This document shows positions 35,440-44,254 of a stretch of 64,000 nt of DNA, piece after piece (positions within the stretch are counted from its first letter, which is position 1; the number at the start of each line of letters is the position of its first letter). The DNA is from JAWRCU01 sp033542235 (lineage in GTDB: Bacteria; Pseudomonadota; Alphaproteobacteria; Rhizobiales; Rhizobiaceae), in NCBI RefSeq assembly GCF_033542235.1, contig NZ_JAWRCU010000005.1:372001-436000 (forward strand), read 5' to 3'. The position numbers were made by a program, and so were the translations under genes. Under the pieces are notes generated by a model. It saw nothing but the letters and a program-made list of their open reading frames with translations. It ran no database searches and was not told where the DNA came from.

Positions 35440-36153
35440 ATGCCTGCTGACCTCCTCATCTTCGATTGCGACGGTGTGTTGATCGACAGCGAACCCGTGG
35501 CAAGCGGTTTGCTTGCCAAGGCGCTGCAGCGCGCCGGGGTCGATGTGAGCCACGTCGAGGTTCACCGCCGCTTCACCGGAGCGTCGGAAAGCGAAAGCCG
35601 TCGAATCTGCGTCGATGAATTCGGCCTCGCCGACGTCGATGGGCTGTTTTCGCGGTGGAAGGCGCAAGTCTACGACGAGTTCACCCGCTCGCTTCGGCCG
35701 ATGACGGGAATGGTCGACCTCGTGCGTTCGCTGTCGCATCCCAAATGCGTTGCGTCGAACAGCTCTATCGAGCGGCTGCGCCGCAGTCTTGGGCTCTTCC
35801 ACCTCTGGACGGATTTTGCCCCGCACATCTTCAGCGCCGAGATGGTGGCGCATCCGAAGCCGGCTCCCGACCTGTTCCAGCTTTGCGCGAGAACCTTCGG
35901 CACGGCGCCGGAACGGTGCGTCGTGATCGACGACAACGCGCACGGAATTGTCGGCGCGGTCGCCGCGGGAATGAAGGCAATCGGCTTCGTCGACCCTGCC
36001 GATCCCCGGGCGGACCGGCACGCCGTCCTGAAGGAAGCCGGTGCACTGGTTACGACGGAAGGTGCCGACGAACTTGCAGCGGCAATCCATGCGATTTCGC
36101 CGGCAGCCGCCCATACGGCCGACGCGGCGAACCGAATGCGCAGCCATCACTAG
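35440..36153 (+). CDS. HAD-superfamily phosphatase, beta-phosphoglucomutase/GS1-like subclass IA
   Basis: A 237-residue HAD hydrolase. Motif I is FDCDGVLIDSE (nucleophile and acid Asp), motif II is ASNSSIERL, motif III Lys is in HPKPAPDLF, and motif IV is VVIDDNAHGI. A helical cap lies between motifs I and II. It would dephosphorylate, or isomerise, a small sugar phosphate in the cytosol. As first gene of the SorC-controlled cluster, followed by an isomerase/epimerase and an importer, it is likely catabolic. Confidence 0.87.
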   Translation: MPADLLIFDCDGVLIDSEPVASGLLAKALQRAGVDVSHVEVHRRFTGASESESRRICVDEFGLADVDGLFSRWKAQVYDEFTRSLRPMTGMVDLVRSLSHPKCVASNSSIERLRRSLGLFHLWTDFAPHIFSAEMVAHPKPAPDLFQLCARTFGTAPERCVVIDDNAHGIVGAVAAGMKAIGFVDPADPRADRHAVLKEAGALVTTEGADELAAAIHAISPAAAHTADAANRMRSHH

Positions 36154-36199
36154 CACCTACTCAGCCTGCCAGCCGGCCCTCACAAGCGGAGACAATCCA

Positions 36200-37114
36200 A
36201 TGAACAGCATCATCTCGACCGGCTTCAACTCGGGTTCGTCCGATGGCGAGCTCGGCAGCCTTGAAACTGATCTGCGCCGGCTTGCCGACATGGGGGTGGA
36301 TACGGTGGAGCTCGCGCTGACGACGATCGACCTGATTGCCGGTGGACGGGCCATCGAGGAAAGGGCCGAGAGGCTCGAGGCGCTCACCTGCCAGTTTCCC
36401 TTCCGCTACACCGTCCACGGCCTTGTTTCATCCAATTTCATGGATCCGGCGACGGCACGCTATCAGGTCGATGCTGCGAAGGCGCTGGTCGAGGTCTGTG
36501 ACAGTATCGGCGCCCGCGTCATTGTCCAGCACGGCGGCCATCTGCGCGCCGACCAGCTGTTCGAGCGCGCCGAAGCCGACCGGCGCGAGCGCGAGGCTCT
36601 GTTCGAGCTTGCCGAATTCGCCAGGCCCTATGGCGTGCGCATTGCCTTCGAGAACATTTTCACGACCGAACCAGGTCAATACCGACAGACGCCGGCCGAA
36701 ATTGCTGCCACCGTCAAGGCCGTCGACCATCCCAACCTCGTTGCCCTGATCGACTTCAGCCACGCCTACATCGAATCGACCTGGCGCGGGCTCGACTTTC
36801 GCGATGAGCTGCGCGCCATGGCGCCGGTGGCCGGGCATCTGCATGTCCACGATTCCTTCGGCCGCCCCCAGGGCTTCTACAAACCCTACCATCCCCAGGA
36901 ATCGACCGCGCTCGGACTTGGCGACCTGCACATGCCGCTCGGCTGGGGCGACATCGACTGGGAGGACATCTTCAGCGAACTGACGTTCCTTCCGGACACG
37001 GTGCTGATGATGGAAATCGGCCCGCGTTACCGCAGCGAGCAGCCCGCCTGTCTCGAGCGCGCGCAGCAATTGATGGCGCTGAACGCCGCCCAGAAATCGA
37101 TCGCCGCCGAATGA
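36200..37114 (+). CDS. Sugar phosphate isomerase/epimerase family, TIM barrel
   Basis: A 304-residue xylose-isomerase-like TIM barrel (AP_endonuc_2 family). Recognisable parts are VDTVELALT, QHGGHLRAD, IAFENIF (metal Glu), LIDFSHAYI (metal Asp and His) and LHVHDSFG. The metal-binding Glu-Asp-His set is complete. ATG 36200 has GGAG about 10 bases upstream. It probably isomerises or epimerises the imported sugar; the reaction cannot be named from sequence. It overlaps no neighbour and precedes the ABC ATPase by 37 bases. Confidence 0.82.
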   Translation: MNSIISTGFNSGSSDGELGSLETDLRRLADMGVDTVELALTTIDLIAGGRAIEERAERLEALTCQFPFRYTVHGLVSSNFMDPATARYQVDAAKALVEVCDSIGARVIVQHGGHLRADQLFERAEADRREREALFELAEFARPYGVRIAFENIFTTEPGQYRQTPAEIAATVKAVDHPNLVALIDFSHAYIESTWRGLDFRDELRAMAPVAGHLHVHDSFGRPQGFYKPYHPQESTALGLGDLHMPLGWGDIDWEDIFSELTFLPDTVLMMEIGPRYRSEQPACLERAQQLMALNAAQKSIAAE

Positions 37115-37151
37115 CCAGCACTAGCGAAAGCAATTGCGCGGGGGATCGCGG

Positions 37152-38354
37152 ATGACTGCCGATTTGAGCGTCGAGCGCGTATCGAAATCGTTCGGCCAGA
37201 CCAAGGTGCTCGACGATATTTCGCTCTCCGTCGAGCCTGGCGAATTCGTCTCGCTGGTGGGCGCTTCCGGCTGCGGGAAGTCGACCTTGCTGCGCATCAT
37301 CGCCGGCCTCGAGGCGCAGGATCAGGGCGACGTCGCGATAGCGGGGCGCTCGGTCAGCCAGCTGTCGCCGAGCGCACGCAACGTGGCCATGGTTTTCCAG
37401 AACTATGCGCTCTACCCGCACATGAGCGTCTTCGACAACGTCGCGCTGCCCCTGACGATGAGGCAGCTCTCGATCATCGAGCGCCTCCCGCTCGTCCGAC
37501 TGGCATCTCCCCGAAGGTCGCGGATAGCAGCGGAAATCGCGGGCAAAGTCGGATCCGTAGCCTCACAGCTGCGCATTGACCATCTTCTCGACCGCAAGCC
37601 TGGCCAGCTGTCCGGCGGCCAACGCCAGCGCGTGGCGCTGGCGCGGGCGCTGGTTCGGGAACCGAGCCTCTTCTTGATGGATGAGCCACTGTCCAATCTC
37701 GACGCGCAGCTTCGCGTCCAGATGCGCGACGAAATCGCGGACCTCCACGCTCGTCTCGGCGCAACGTTCATCTATGTGACGCACGACCAGGTGGAGGCGA
37801 TGACCCTTTCCCACCGGGTCGCGCTGCTCGAAGCCGGCCGCATCGCCCAGATCGGCCGCCCTATCGAGCTTTACGACAGGCCTGCAACCATTTCGGTTGC
37901 ATGCTTCATCGGCTCGCCGGCGATCAACATCCTGCCGGCACAGATATCCGCCGGAGGGCGACTTACCTATGCGGGAACACCTCTTCCCATAGCAGTCGAC
38001 GGGTCCGCCGGAGCAGCCGCCTCCATCGGACTTCGGCCCGAACATGCAACCATATCCGCGCCTTTCGACGGGGCCCTGTTGATCGCACGGGTCCGGCGCA
38101 GCGAGCACCACGGGCCGGAGCAGCTGGTCCACGTGGAGATCCAGTCCGCGATCGGGGGAAGCCTCACCATCCGTGTTCCGGACAGTCATCCCGAAACTGC
38201 GGAGGTCACGGCGGGCAACCTCGTTTCCGTTTCCTTCGACCCGCGGCGCCTGCACGTGTTCGACGCTCAAGGGCAGCGACTGAGCACCCGGCTCTTCCCC
38301 CAACAGCCTTCACAGCCCGCAAAGTCCAGGAAAATGGCAGGAGCAGCAGTTTGA
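37152..38354 (+). CDS. Sugar/glycerol-phosphate ABC transporter ATP-binding protein (UgpC/MalK type)
   Basis: A 400-residue CUT1-type ATPase with Walker A GASGCGKST, signature LSGGQRQR, Walker B LFLMDEPLSNLD and a C-terminal regulatory TOBE/OB domain. The segment between the Q loop and the signature is about 15 residues longer than is typical and rich in Arg and Pro (LVRLASPRRSR). ATG 37152 follows GGGGGAT. The stop overlaps the next start as TTGA. It drives the two permeases encoded next. Confidence 0.9.
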   Translation: MTADLSVERVSKSFGQTKVLDDISLSVEPGEFVSLVGASGCGKSTLLRIIAGLEAQDQGDVAIAGRSVSQLSPSARNVAMVFQNYALYPHMSVFDNVALPLTMRQLSIIERLPLVRLASPRRSRIAAEIAGKVGSVASQLRIDHLLDRKPGQLSGGQRQRVALARALVREPSLFLMDEPLSNLDAQLRVQMRDEIADLHARLGATFIYVTHDQVEAMTLSHRVALLEAGRIAQIGRPIELYDRPATISVACFIGSPAINILPAQISAGGRLTYAGTPLPIAVDGSAGAAASIGLRPEHATISAPFDGALLIARVRRSEHHGPEQLVHVEIQSAIGGSLTIRVPDSHPETAEVTAGNLVSVSFDPRRLHVFDAQGQRLSTRLFPQQPSQPAKSRKMAGAAV

Positions 38355-39277
38355 CTGATACCGCTGCAGTCATTGAGAGCCGGCCGTGGCAGACAGCCAG
38401 GCGGACGGGGAAACGCCGCGAGGGGGCAACGGGAGCGCTGTTCGTCGCGCCGGCCTTCCTGCTGCTTCTGGCGACCGTTCTGGCACCCGTAGGCATTCTC
38501 GTCGTGCTGAGCTTCACGGACTACGAGCTCGGTGCCGTCACGTTCCGCTGGGTCGGACTGGGCAATTTCGAGCAGGCGCTCTCTGATCCGGTTTTCAGGC
38601 GCTCGGTGACGAACACCCTGCTTTACGTCGCGATCGTGCTGCCCGGTGGTGTCCTGCTTGCCCTCCTGGTCGCGCTTCTCGTCCATGGCCGCGGCAAATC
38701 CCGCGTCTTCTATGAGGTCGCGTATTTCCTGCCTGTCACGGCGACGCTCATCGCCATGGCGGCCGTCTGGCAGTTTGTCCTGCACCCCCGCCTCGGCCCG
38801 GTGAATGCCGTGCTCAAGATGCTGGGTTTTGCGGAGCAGGGCTTTCTCTCCACACCTTCCCTGCTCATCCCGACGCTTGCCTTCATCGGCCTGTGGAACA
38901 TCGTCGGCTTCAACATGGTGCTGTTCCTGGCCGGGCTGTCATCCATCCCGCGCGACCTCTACGACGCGGCCGAAGTCGACGGCGCGACCAGCGCGATCGA
39001 CCGCTTCCTGACGGTCACCTGGCCGATGCTCGCGCCGACGACGATGTTCGTGGTCGTGACCACGTCCATCACCGCCTTCAAGGTCTTCGACACTGTCGCC
39101 ATCCTGACGGCCGGCAGGGATGGAAGCGAGGTCCTGCTCTACGCGATCTACCTCGAAGGCTTCCAGTATTTCAAAATCGGCTATGCGGCCGCACTGACGG
39201 TCGTCTTCCTACTCTTCATGCTGGCGTTCTCGGTCTATCAGGCCACGCAGCTCGACCGACGGGTTCACTACGGATGA
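38351..39277 (+). CDS. Sugar ABC transporter permease 1 (UgpA/MalF type)
   Basis: A 308-residue permease with six helices. It has a basic N-terminus, FVAPAFLLLLATVLAPVGILVVLSF for helix 1, and the EAA loop YDAAEVDGATSAIDRFLTVTWP. TTG at 38351 is the likely start: it overlaps the ATPase stop (TTGA) and has AGGAG seven bases upstream. The frame upstream is a shadow of the ATPase gene. Confidence 0.87.
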   Translation: MTDTAAVIESRPWQTARRTGKRREGATGALFVAPAFLLLLATVLAPVGILVVLSFTDYELGAVTFRWVGLGNFEQALSDPVFRRSVTNTLLYVAIVLPGGVLLALLVALLVHGRGKSRVFYEVAYFLPVTATLIAMAAVWQFVLHPRLGPVNAVLKMLGFAEQGFLSTPSLLIPTLAFIGLWNIVGFNMVLFLAGLSSIPRDLYDAAEVDGATSAIDRFLTVTWPMLAPTTMFVVVTTSITAFKVFDTVAILTAGRDGSEVLLYAIYLEGFQYFKIGYAAALTVVFLLFMLAFSVYQATQLDRRVHYG

Positions 39278-40149
39278 CCGCGCTTTCGCAAACCGTGAGC
39301 CCGGCCGATCGCCACTCGCTGCCGACAGGTGCGCTTGCAAAGCTGGTCCTCGTCCATGCTGTGCTCATCGCGGGCGCGATCGTGATGCTGCTTCCTTTCG
39401 CATGGATGCTGCTAACGTCGATCAGGCCACCGGGTGAGATCGTCTCGGGCTCGCTCAATCCCATTCCGGGTCAATTTTACGGCGCCGAGAACTACTCCGA
39501 CGCACTTTCGACGGCGCCACTCCTTCACTTCATGCTCAACGGCGCGATCGTCTGCGCGGGTATCCTGGCGGTGCAACTGCTCGTTTCTATCCCGGCTGCG
39601 TACGCGCTCGCGAAGCTGCGCTTCCCGGGGCGGCAGCTGTTCTTTGCCCTCGTCGTCGTCGGCCTGTGCGTGCCAGTCCAGGTTCCGGCACTCCCGCTCT
39701 ATCTGGGGCTCGCCTATTCGGGACTGCTCGATTCCTATTTCGCGCTGATGGTGCCCTTCTTCCTTTCCGTCTTCGCCATCTTCCTGTTTCGCCAGACCTT
39801 CAAGACCTTTCCGGACGAGATCATCCACGCCGCGCGGATCGATGGCGTCGGCGAGATGGAGATATTGTGGCGTATTGTCGTTCCGAGCGCCTGGCCGGCG
39901 ATCGCCGCCTTCTCGATCTTCTCGATCGTCGCCCACTGGAACGATCTCTACTGGCCCATCATCGTCATCCAGCGGCTTGAATATGCGACCCCGCCGCTCG
40001 GCATGCTGTTCTTCGCCGGATCGGAAGTCGGCAACAGCTACGGCAGCTTGATGGCCGGGGCTGTCATCATCACTGCCCCGATCATCCTCATCTTTCTCAT
40101 CGCCCGCCGTCGCTTCGTGCAAGGCATCACCATGACCGGGATCAAGTAG
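39274..40149 (+). CDS. Sugar ABC transporter permease 2 (UgpE/MalG type)
   Basis: A 291-residue permease. Helix 1 ends in PFAWMLLTSIRPPGEI, the typical MalG/UgpE entrance, and the EAA loop is IHAARIDGVGEMEILWRIVVP. The C-terminus reads RRRFVQGITMTGIK, also typical. The start ATG overlaps the preceding stop (ATGA). Confidence 0.9.
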   Translation: MTALSQTVSPADRHSLPTGALAKLVLVHAVLIAGAIVMLLPFAWMLLTSIRPPGEIVSGSLNPIPGQFYGAENYSDALSTAPLLHFMLNGAIVCAGILAVQLLVSIPAAYALAKLRFPGRQLFFALVVVGLCVPVQVPALPLYLGLAYSGLLDSYFALMVPFFLSVFAIFLFRQTFKTFPDEIIHAARIDGVGEMEILWRIVVPSAWPAIAAFSIFSIVAHWNDLYWPIIVIQRLEYATPPLGMLFFAGSEVGNSYGSLMAGAVIITAPIILIFLIARRRFVQGITMTGIK

Positions 40150-40213
40150 CCGGCACGGCTGCCGGCCCCGACCTCATTCCATCTATCGGTTCAACCCCAA
40201 GAAGGAAACTTCG

Positions 40214-41497
40214 ATGAAACTCACGCGACGAACGATCATGGCGGCCGCCGCCCTGCTGGCAAGCGGGCTTTCGGCAAGCGCGGAAGAGGTGACGCTCGAC
40301 GTCCTCTACTGCTTTCCGGATTTCGCCAAATTCCATGAGCCCCTCGCCCAGGAGTTCATGAAGCAGCACCCCGACATCAAGATCCAGTTCCGTGCGCCGG
40401 CGGCGAGCTACGACGAAGGCCATCAGACGATGTTGCGTTCGGCGATGACGAACCAGCTGCCGGATATCTACTATTCCGGGTATCACCTGCTCCCCGAGCT
40501 CATCCAAACGCTCGGCCAGCGCGATCAGGCCGTTCCGCTGAACGACCTGCTTGCCGCCGAAGGGCCAGAATTCCGCAAGGCCAACTACTTCGACAACCTG
40601 ATCGATCTCGGCTCGGTTGACGGCAAGCTCTACGGGCTCGCGGTCAACGCCTCCAACCCGATCGTCTATTACAACGCCGATCTGGTGAGGAAAGCCGGCG
40701 TCGACCCGGCCGATTTCCCGCGCACCTTCGACGGCATCATCGCGCTAGCCGGCAAGATCAACGATCCCGCGAACGGGATCAACGGCATGGCCTATGACGT
40801 GCATGGCTGGCCGGACGGTTGGCTGTTCGAGGCGGCGCTCACCCAGGCCGGGGGCAAGCTCCTGACCGACGACCGCCACGACATCGCCTTCGATGGACCG
40901 ACGGGGCTGAAGGCGCTGCAGACATTCCGCCGGTTCGTGACCGAGGGCGGCATGCAGCTCATCGACTATATGCAAAGTCGCCAGCAGTTCGGGGCCGGCA
41001 AGATCGGGATCTATTTCGCCTCGCCCGGCAACCTGACCCAGGTCACGAGCCTGGTCGCCGGGAAATTCGATTTCCGCACGATGAAATTTCCCATCGAAGA
41101 CGAAGCCAAGGGCAGCTTGCCGACCGGAGGGAACGCCATCCTGACCCTCGCCAAGGAGGACGCCAAGAAGAAGGCTGCATGGGAGTTCATGAAGTTCATG
41201 ACCAGCCCTGCGGCTCAGAAGGTCATCGTCGAGATGACGGGCTACCTGCCGACCAATGCCGGTGCACCAGGCCCGGATTATCTCGGTCCCTTCTACGACA
41301 AGAACCCCAATTACCGGACGCCTGTCGAACAGGTGCAACGGGCTGGGCCCTGGGGCGCGTATCCCGGCGGAAACGGGGTGCGCATCTGGCGGACGCAGCG
41401 CGACATCGTCGCCGAGGTGATGCGTGGCGACGTGACCCCTGAAGCCGGTCTGGCTGAGATGGCGAAGGCCACCCGGGAAATGCTGAAGACCCCGTGA
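40214..41497 (+). CDS. ABC transporter substrate-binding protein, UgpB-like (family 1)
   Basis: A 427-residue periplasmic receptor with a Sec signal peptide (MKLTRRTIM, hydrophobic run, cleavage near ASAEE). It has the SBP_bac_1 fold with a UgpB-style C-terminus: TGYLPTNAGA, FYDKNPNYRTPVEQ and an aromatic, Gly-rich RAGPWGAYPGGNGVRIW segment, where UgpB has its glycerol-phosphate-binding loop. GAAGGAAACTTCG precedes the ATG. The ligand may be a phosphorylated polyol or phosphodiester, in line with the phosphodiesterase encoded next; this is inference. Confidence 0.85.
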   Translation: MKLTRRTIMAAAALLASGLSASAEEVTLDVLYCFPDFAKFHEPLAQEFMKQHPDIKIQFRAPAASYDEGHQTMLRSAMTNQLPDIYYSGYHLLPELIQTLGQRDQAVPLNDLLAAEGPEFRKANYFDNLIDLGSVDGKLYGLAVNASNPIVYYNADLVRKAGVDPADFPRTFDGIIALAGKINDPANGINGMAYDVHGWPDGWLFEAALTQAGGKLLTDDRHDIAFDGPTGLKALQTFRRFVTEGGMQLIDYMQSRQQFGAGKIGIYFASPGNLTQVTSLVAGKFDFRTMKFPIEDEAKGSLPTGGNAILTLAKEDAKKKAAWEFMKFMTSPAAQKVIVEMTGYLPTNAGAPGPDYLGPFYDKNPNYRTPVEQVQRAGPWGAYPGGNGVRIWRTQRDIVAEVMRGDVTPEAGLAEMAKATREMLKTP

Positions 41498-41565
41498 TGG
41501 AACGACAGGAAGCGAGGGCGTTGAACGGCGCCTTCGCCCTTCTCCCGAGAAAACGACTGACCAAA

Positions 41566-42375
41566 ATGAAGATCATCCACATCACCGATGCCCATATCGT
41601 GCCCGAGGGAGAGACCATCTACGGCCTCGACCCCGCCGCCCGCCTCGCGGCCGTGATCGACCACATCTCGGCGAACCACGCCGATGCCGATCTCGCCGTC
41701 ATCACCGGCGACCTTACTGATCGGGGCGACCCTGCCTCCTACCAGCGGCTGCGTTCACTGCTGGAGCCGCTGCCGATGCCGGTCAGGCTGATGATCGGGA
41801 ACCACGATATCAGGGCCGCTTTCACCGACGCCTTTCCCGACGAGCCTCGTGACGAAGCCGGCTTCGTGCAGTCCGTGATGGATCTGCCCGATGGAGCCGG
41901 CAGGCTGCTCTTTCTCGACACCAACGAGGTCGGCTGGAGCGGCGGCCGCTATTGCGACAGCCGCCTCGCATGGCTGGAGGCGCGTCTGCAGGACGCTCCG
42001 GATCGGCCCGCCTTCATCTTCATGCATCATCCGCCGTTCCCGCTTGGGGTCGCGCATTTCGAGCAGATCTGTCTCGCCCAACCCGAACCGTTCATCGCGG
42101 CCCTCAAGGGCCACGGCGGCGGCGTGCCGCACATCTTCCTCGGGCATGTCCACATCCCCGTGAGCGGCGTGTCGCCGTCCGGCATCCCCTTCAGCGCCGG
42201 ACGCGGCTGCAATCACCAGATCGTCCTCGACTTCGCCGCCAGGGATTGCACCTGGGCAAGCGGCGCACCGAACTACAACATCATCAGGATCGGTGAGCAC
42301 GGGGTGATCGTGCACGCCTTCGACTTGATTGACGCGGCGACGATCGGAACCGGCGCTTACCCGCCGGGACCGTAG
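41566..42375 (+). CDS. Cyclic-nucleotide/glycerophosphodiester phosphodiesterase, GpdQ-like metallophosphoesterase
   Basis: A 269-residue two-metal phosphoesterase. All ligand motifs are present in order: ITDAHIV (Asp, His), TGDLTDRG, IGNHDI, FMHHPPFPLG and LGHVHIP. The HHPPFPLG block is typical of GpdQ, which cleaves glycerophosphodiesters. No signal peptide is present, so it acts on imported substrate. ATG 41566 gives the usual family start (MKIIHITDAH). A GTG at 41494, overlapping the previous stop, would add 24 residues of no homology. It is the last gene of the cluster and convergent with the MFS gene. Confidence 0.85.
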   Translation: MKIIHITDAHIVPEGETIYGLDPAARLAAVIDHISANHADADLAVITGDLTDRGDPASYQRLRSLLEPLPMPVRLMIGNHDIRAAFTDAFPDEPRDEAGFVQSVMDLPDGAGRLLFLDTNEVGWSGGRYCDSRLAWLEARLQDAPDRPAFIFMHHPPFPLGVAHFEQICLAQPEPFIAALKGHGGGVPHIFLGHVHIPVSGVSPSGIPFSAGRGCNHQIVLDFAARDCTWASGAPNYNIIRIGEHGVIVHAFDLIDAATIGTGAYPPGP

Positions 42376-42397
42376 GTCCTGCCTGTTCGATGACTCT

Positions 42398-43873
42398 CTA
42401 TTCGACCACGGGCGCGGCGTCCTGATGGCTGCCGCGCAGCGGTATTTCCGGCATGAGCACGACCGCGACGAAAGAAGCGAGCATCAGCCCCGCGGAGACC
42501 AGGAAGATGGTCTGGAAGGGCGCGGCCGAAACGACATGCGCTGCCCCCCGCATGCCTTCTCCTACGAGCGGCAGGCCGTAGCCGAGCGCGACCGCGCCGA
42601 GCGCCGCAACCCCCAACGCGCCGCCCAGCGAGCGCAGGAAGGTAAGAACGCCGGTCACGACGCCGAGATGACCATGATCGACCGCGTTCTGAACGGAGAC
42701 GGTAGCGACCGGGAAACCCGTCCCCATCCCCATTCCCACGCAGATCGTCAGCAGCTCGACGATCGCCAGCGACGCGCTGCCGGCGAGCAAGCCTAGCAGA
42801 CCGAGGCAGATCATGCTGAATACCGAGCCGAGAAGGGCGATGCGCTTGTAGTGCCTGAAGTGCGGTATGAGGCGGCCGCTGGTAGTCGCACCGGCGACGG
42901 TGCCGAGCAGCAGCCCGAGCAGAGCGACGCCGGATTCGGCGGCCGTCAGGCCAAGATAGGATTGCAGATAGACCGGCAGGTATACCGACAGACCGACATT
43001 CGCCCCCTGCAACAGGAACATCGAAAGCGTGCCGGCAAGCACGATCCTGTTGCCGAGCACCTCGAGCGAGATCAGCGGCTCGGCGGCCTTGAGCAGCCGG
43101 CGCCCGAAGGCGGCCCATAGAAGGGCCGAACAGGCGACGAGCCCGAGGATTTCGGTGGAGAGCCATGGATATTCGCTACCGCCCCAGTTCAAGGCCAGAA
43201 GCAGCACCGACGTCGCGGCAATGAGCAGCAAGGCGCCCAAGCTGTCGATGGCGTGGCGCCGCCCCGCCACCGGCAGCTTCTTCAGCGGGGCGTTTATGAT
43301 GGCCATCGCGACGAGCCCGAGCGGAATGTTGATCCAGAAGATGAGCGACCAATGGAGATGCTCGGCGAACGTGCCGCCGAGCAGCGGCCCCGCGATGCTC
43401 GCCACCGCCCATGTGCCCGATATCCAGGCGGCATATCGCGCCCGCTCGAGCGGCGGTACGAGGTCGCCGATCACCGTCTGCGACAAGGCGAACAGCCCGC
43501 CGCCCCCGAGACCCTGCACGGCCCGGCCGAGGATCAACACGAACATGTTGGGCGCCATCGCGCTGATCAGCGATCCCGCAAGAAAGATCAGGATGGCCGC
43601 ATAGATGATGGGCCGCCGGCCATGGATATCGGAGAGCTTGCCGTAGAGGGGAGCCATCGCGGTTGCGGTGAGCAGATAGGCTGTGACGATCCAGGGCAGA
43701 TAGTCGGCATGGCCGAGCGCACCGGCAATGGTCGGCATGGCGGGAGCCACGATGGTCTGGTCGAGCGCGGCCAGAAGCATCGACAGGAGCACGCCGCCGA
43801 TGATGGTGTTCTTCTCGCGCTCCGTGAGCGGCGGCGCCGAAAAGCCGATTCTGTCGTCGACAGCCTTGTCCAT
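42398..43873 (-). CDS. MFS multidrug efflux transporter, DHA2 (14-helix) family
   Basis: A 491-residue protein with 14 hydrophobic segments. Helix 1 carries LLSMLLAALDQTIVAPAMPTI, and motif A between helices 2 and 3 is GKLSDIHGRRP. Motif C (GISGTWAVASIAGPLLGG-like) lies in helix 5, typical of drug/proton antiporters of the EmrB/QacA type. ATG at 43873 is chosen; longer frames run through repetitive DNA. There is no adjacent membrane-fusion protein or regulator gene. Confidence 0.88.
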   Translation of the reverse strand: MDKAVDDRIGFSAPPLTEREKNTIIGGVLLSMLLAALDQTIVAPAMPTIAGALGHADYLPWIVTAYLLTATAMAPLYGKLSDIHGRRPIIYAAILIFLAGSLISAMAPNMFVLILGRAVQGLGGGGLFALSQTVIGDLVPPLERARYAAWISGTWAVASIAGPLLGGTFAEHLHWSLIFWINIPLGLVAMAIINAPLKKLPVAGRRHAIDSLGALLLIAATSVLLLALNWGGSEYPWLSTEILGLVACSALLWAAFGRRLLKAAEPLISLEVLGNRIVLAGTLSMFLLQGANVGLSVYLPVYLQSYLGLTAAESGVALLGLLLGTVAGATTSGRLIPHFRHYKRIALLGSVFSMICLGLLGLLAGSASLAIVELLTICVGMGMGTGFPVATVSVQNAVDHGHLGVVTGVLTFLRSLGGALGVAALGAVALGYGLPLVGEGMRGAAHVVSAAPFQTIFLVSAGLMLASFVAVVLMPEIPLRGSHQDAAPVVE

Positions 43874-44147
43874 CGATGCACCCGATCCCCCGCTGCCCGT
43901 CCCCGCGAACCGCAATCTTGAACGGCCGTCTCGGCCCATGACGCACCAGCGCGGCATGACCGGACATCCAGGCCGTCGATTTGTTTGCGGACCTCGCCCG
44001 AGGGGCTGAATTCGAGTCCCGTAAGCGGGAACGCCGGACTGCCGGCCGGCATGCGTTTGGTTGAAGCAGCGGCGCCCGGATAGCAGAGGATGCCGGTGTG
44101 TGTCGAGGCGCCGGGTGCCGGCGGTGCCGAAATTGTTACCGTGTTCA

Positions 44148-44254
44148 GAAGCTAGGGGAAGGGAATAGGGCAATAGGGAGGTAGGGGAGTAGGAGAATGA
44201 GGCGGTCGGCAACATACTCCCATACTCCCCTACTCCCCTACTCCCCTACTTCCC
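44148..44254. repeat. 8-bp-periodic degenerate tandem repeats arranged as an inverted pair
   Basis: From 44215 to 44254 five 8-base units TACTCCCC follow one another (first and last slightly altered). Upstream, about 44161-44200, five degenerate units of the complementary pattern GGGAGTAG are found. The two arrays are about 15 bases apart and could pair imperfectly as a long hairpin. The right array abuts the stop of the SIMPL-domain gene (44254-44256), so on the minus strand it is the first sequence transcribed after that gene. Confidence 0.8.

Noticed and set aside
44215..44254. Regularly spaced repeats considered as a CRISPR array
   Set aside because: Units are 8 bases long and directly adjacent with no unique spacers and no cas genes nearby.
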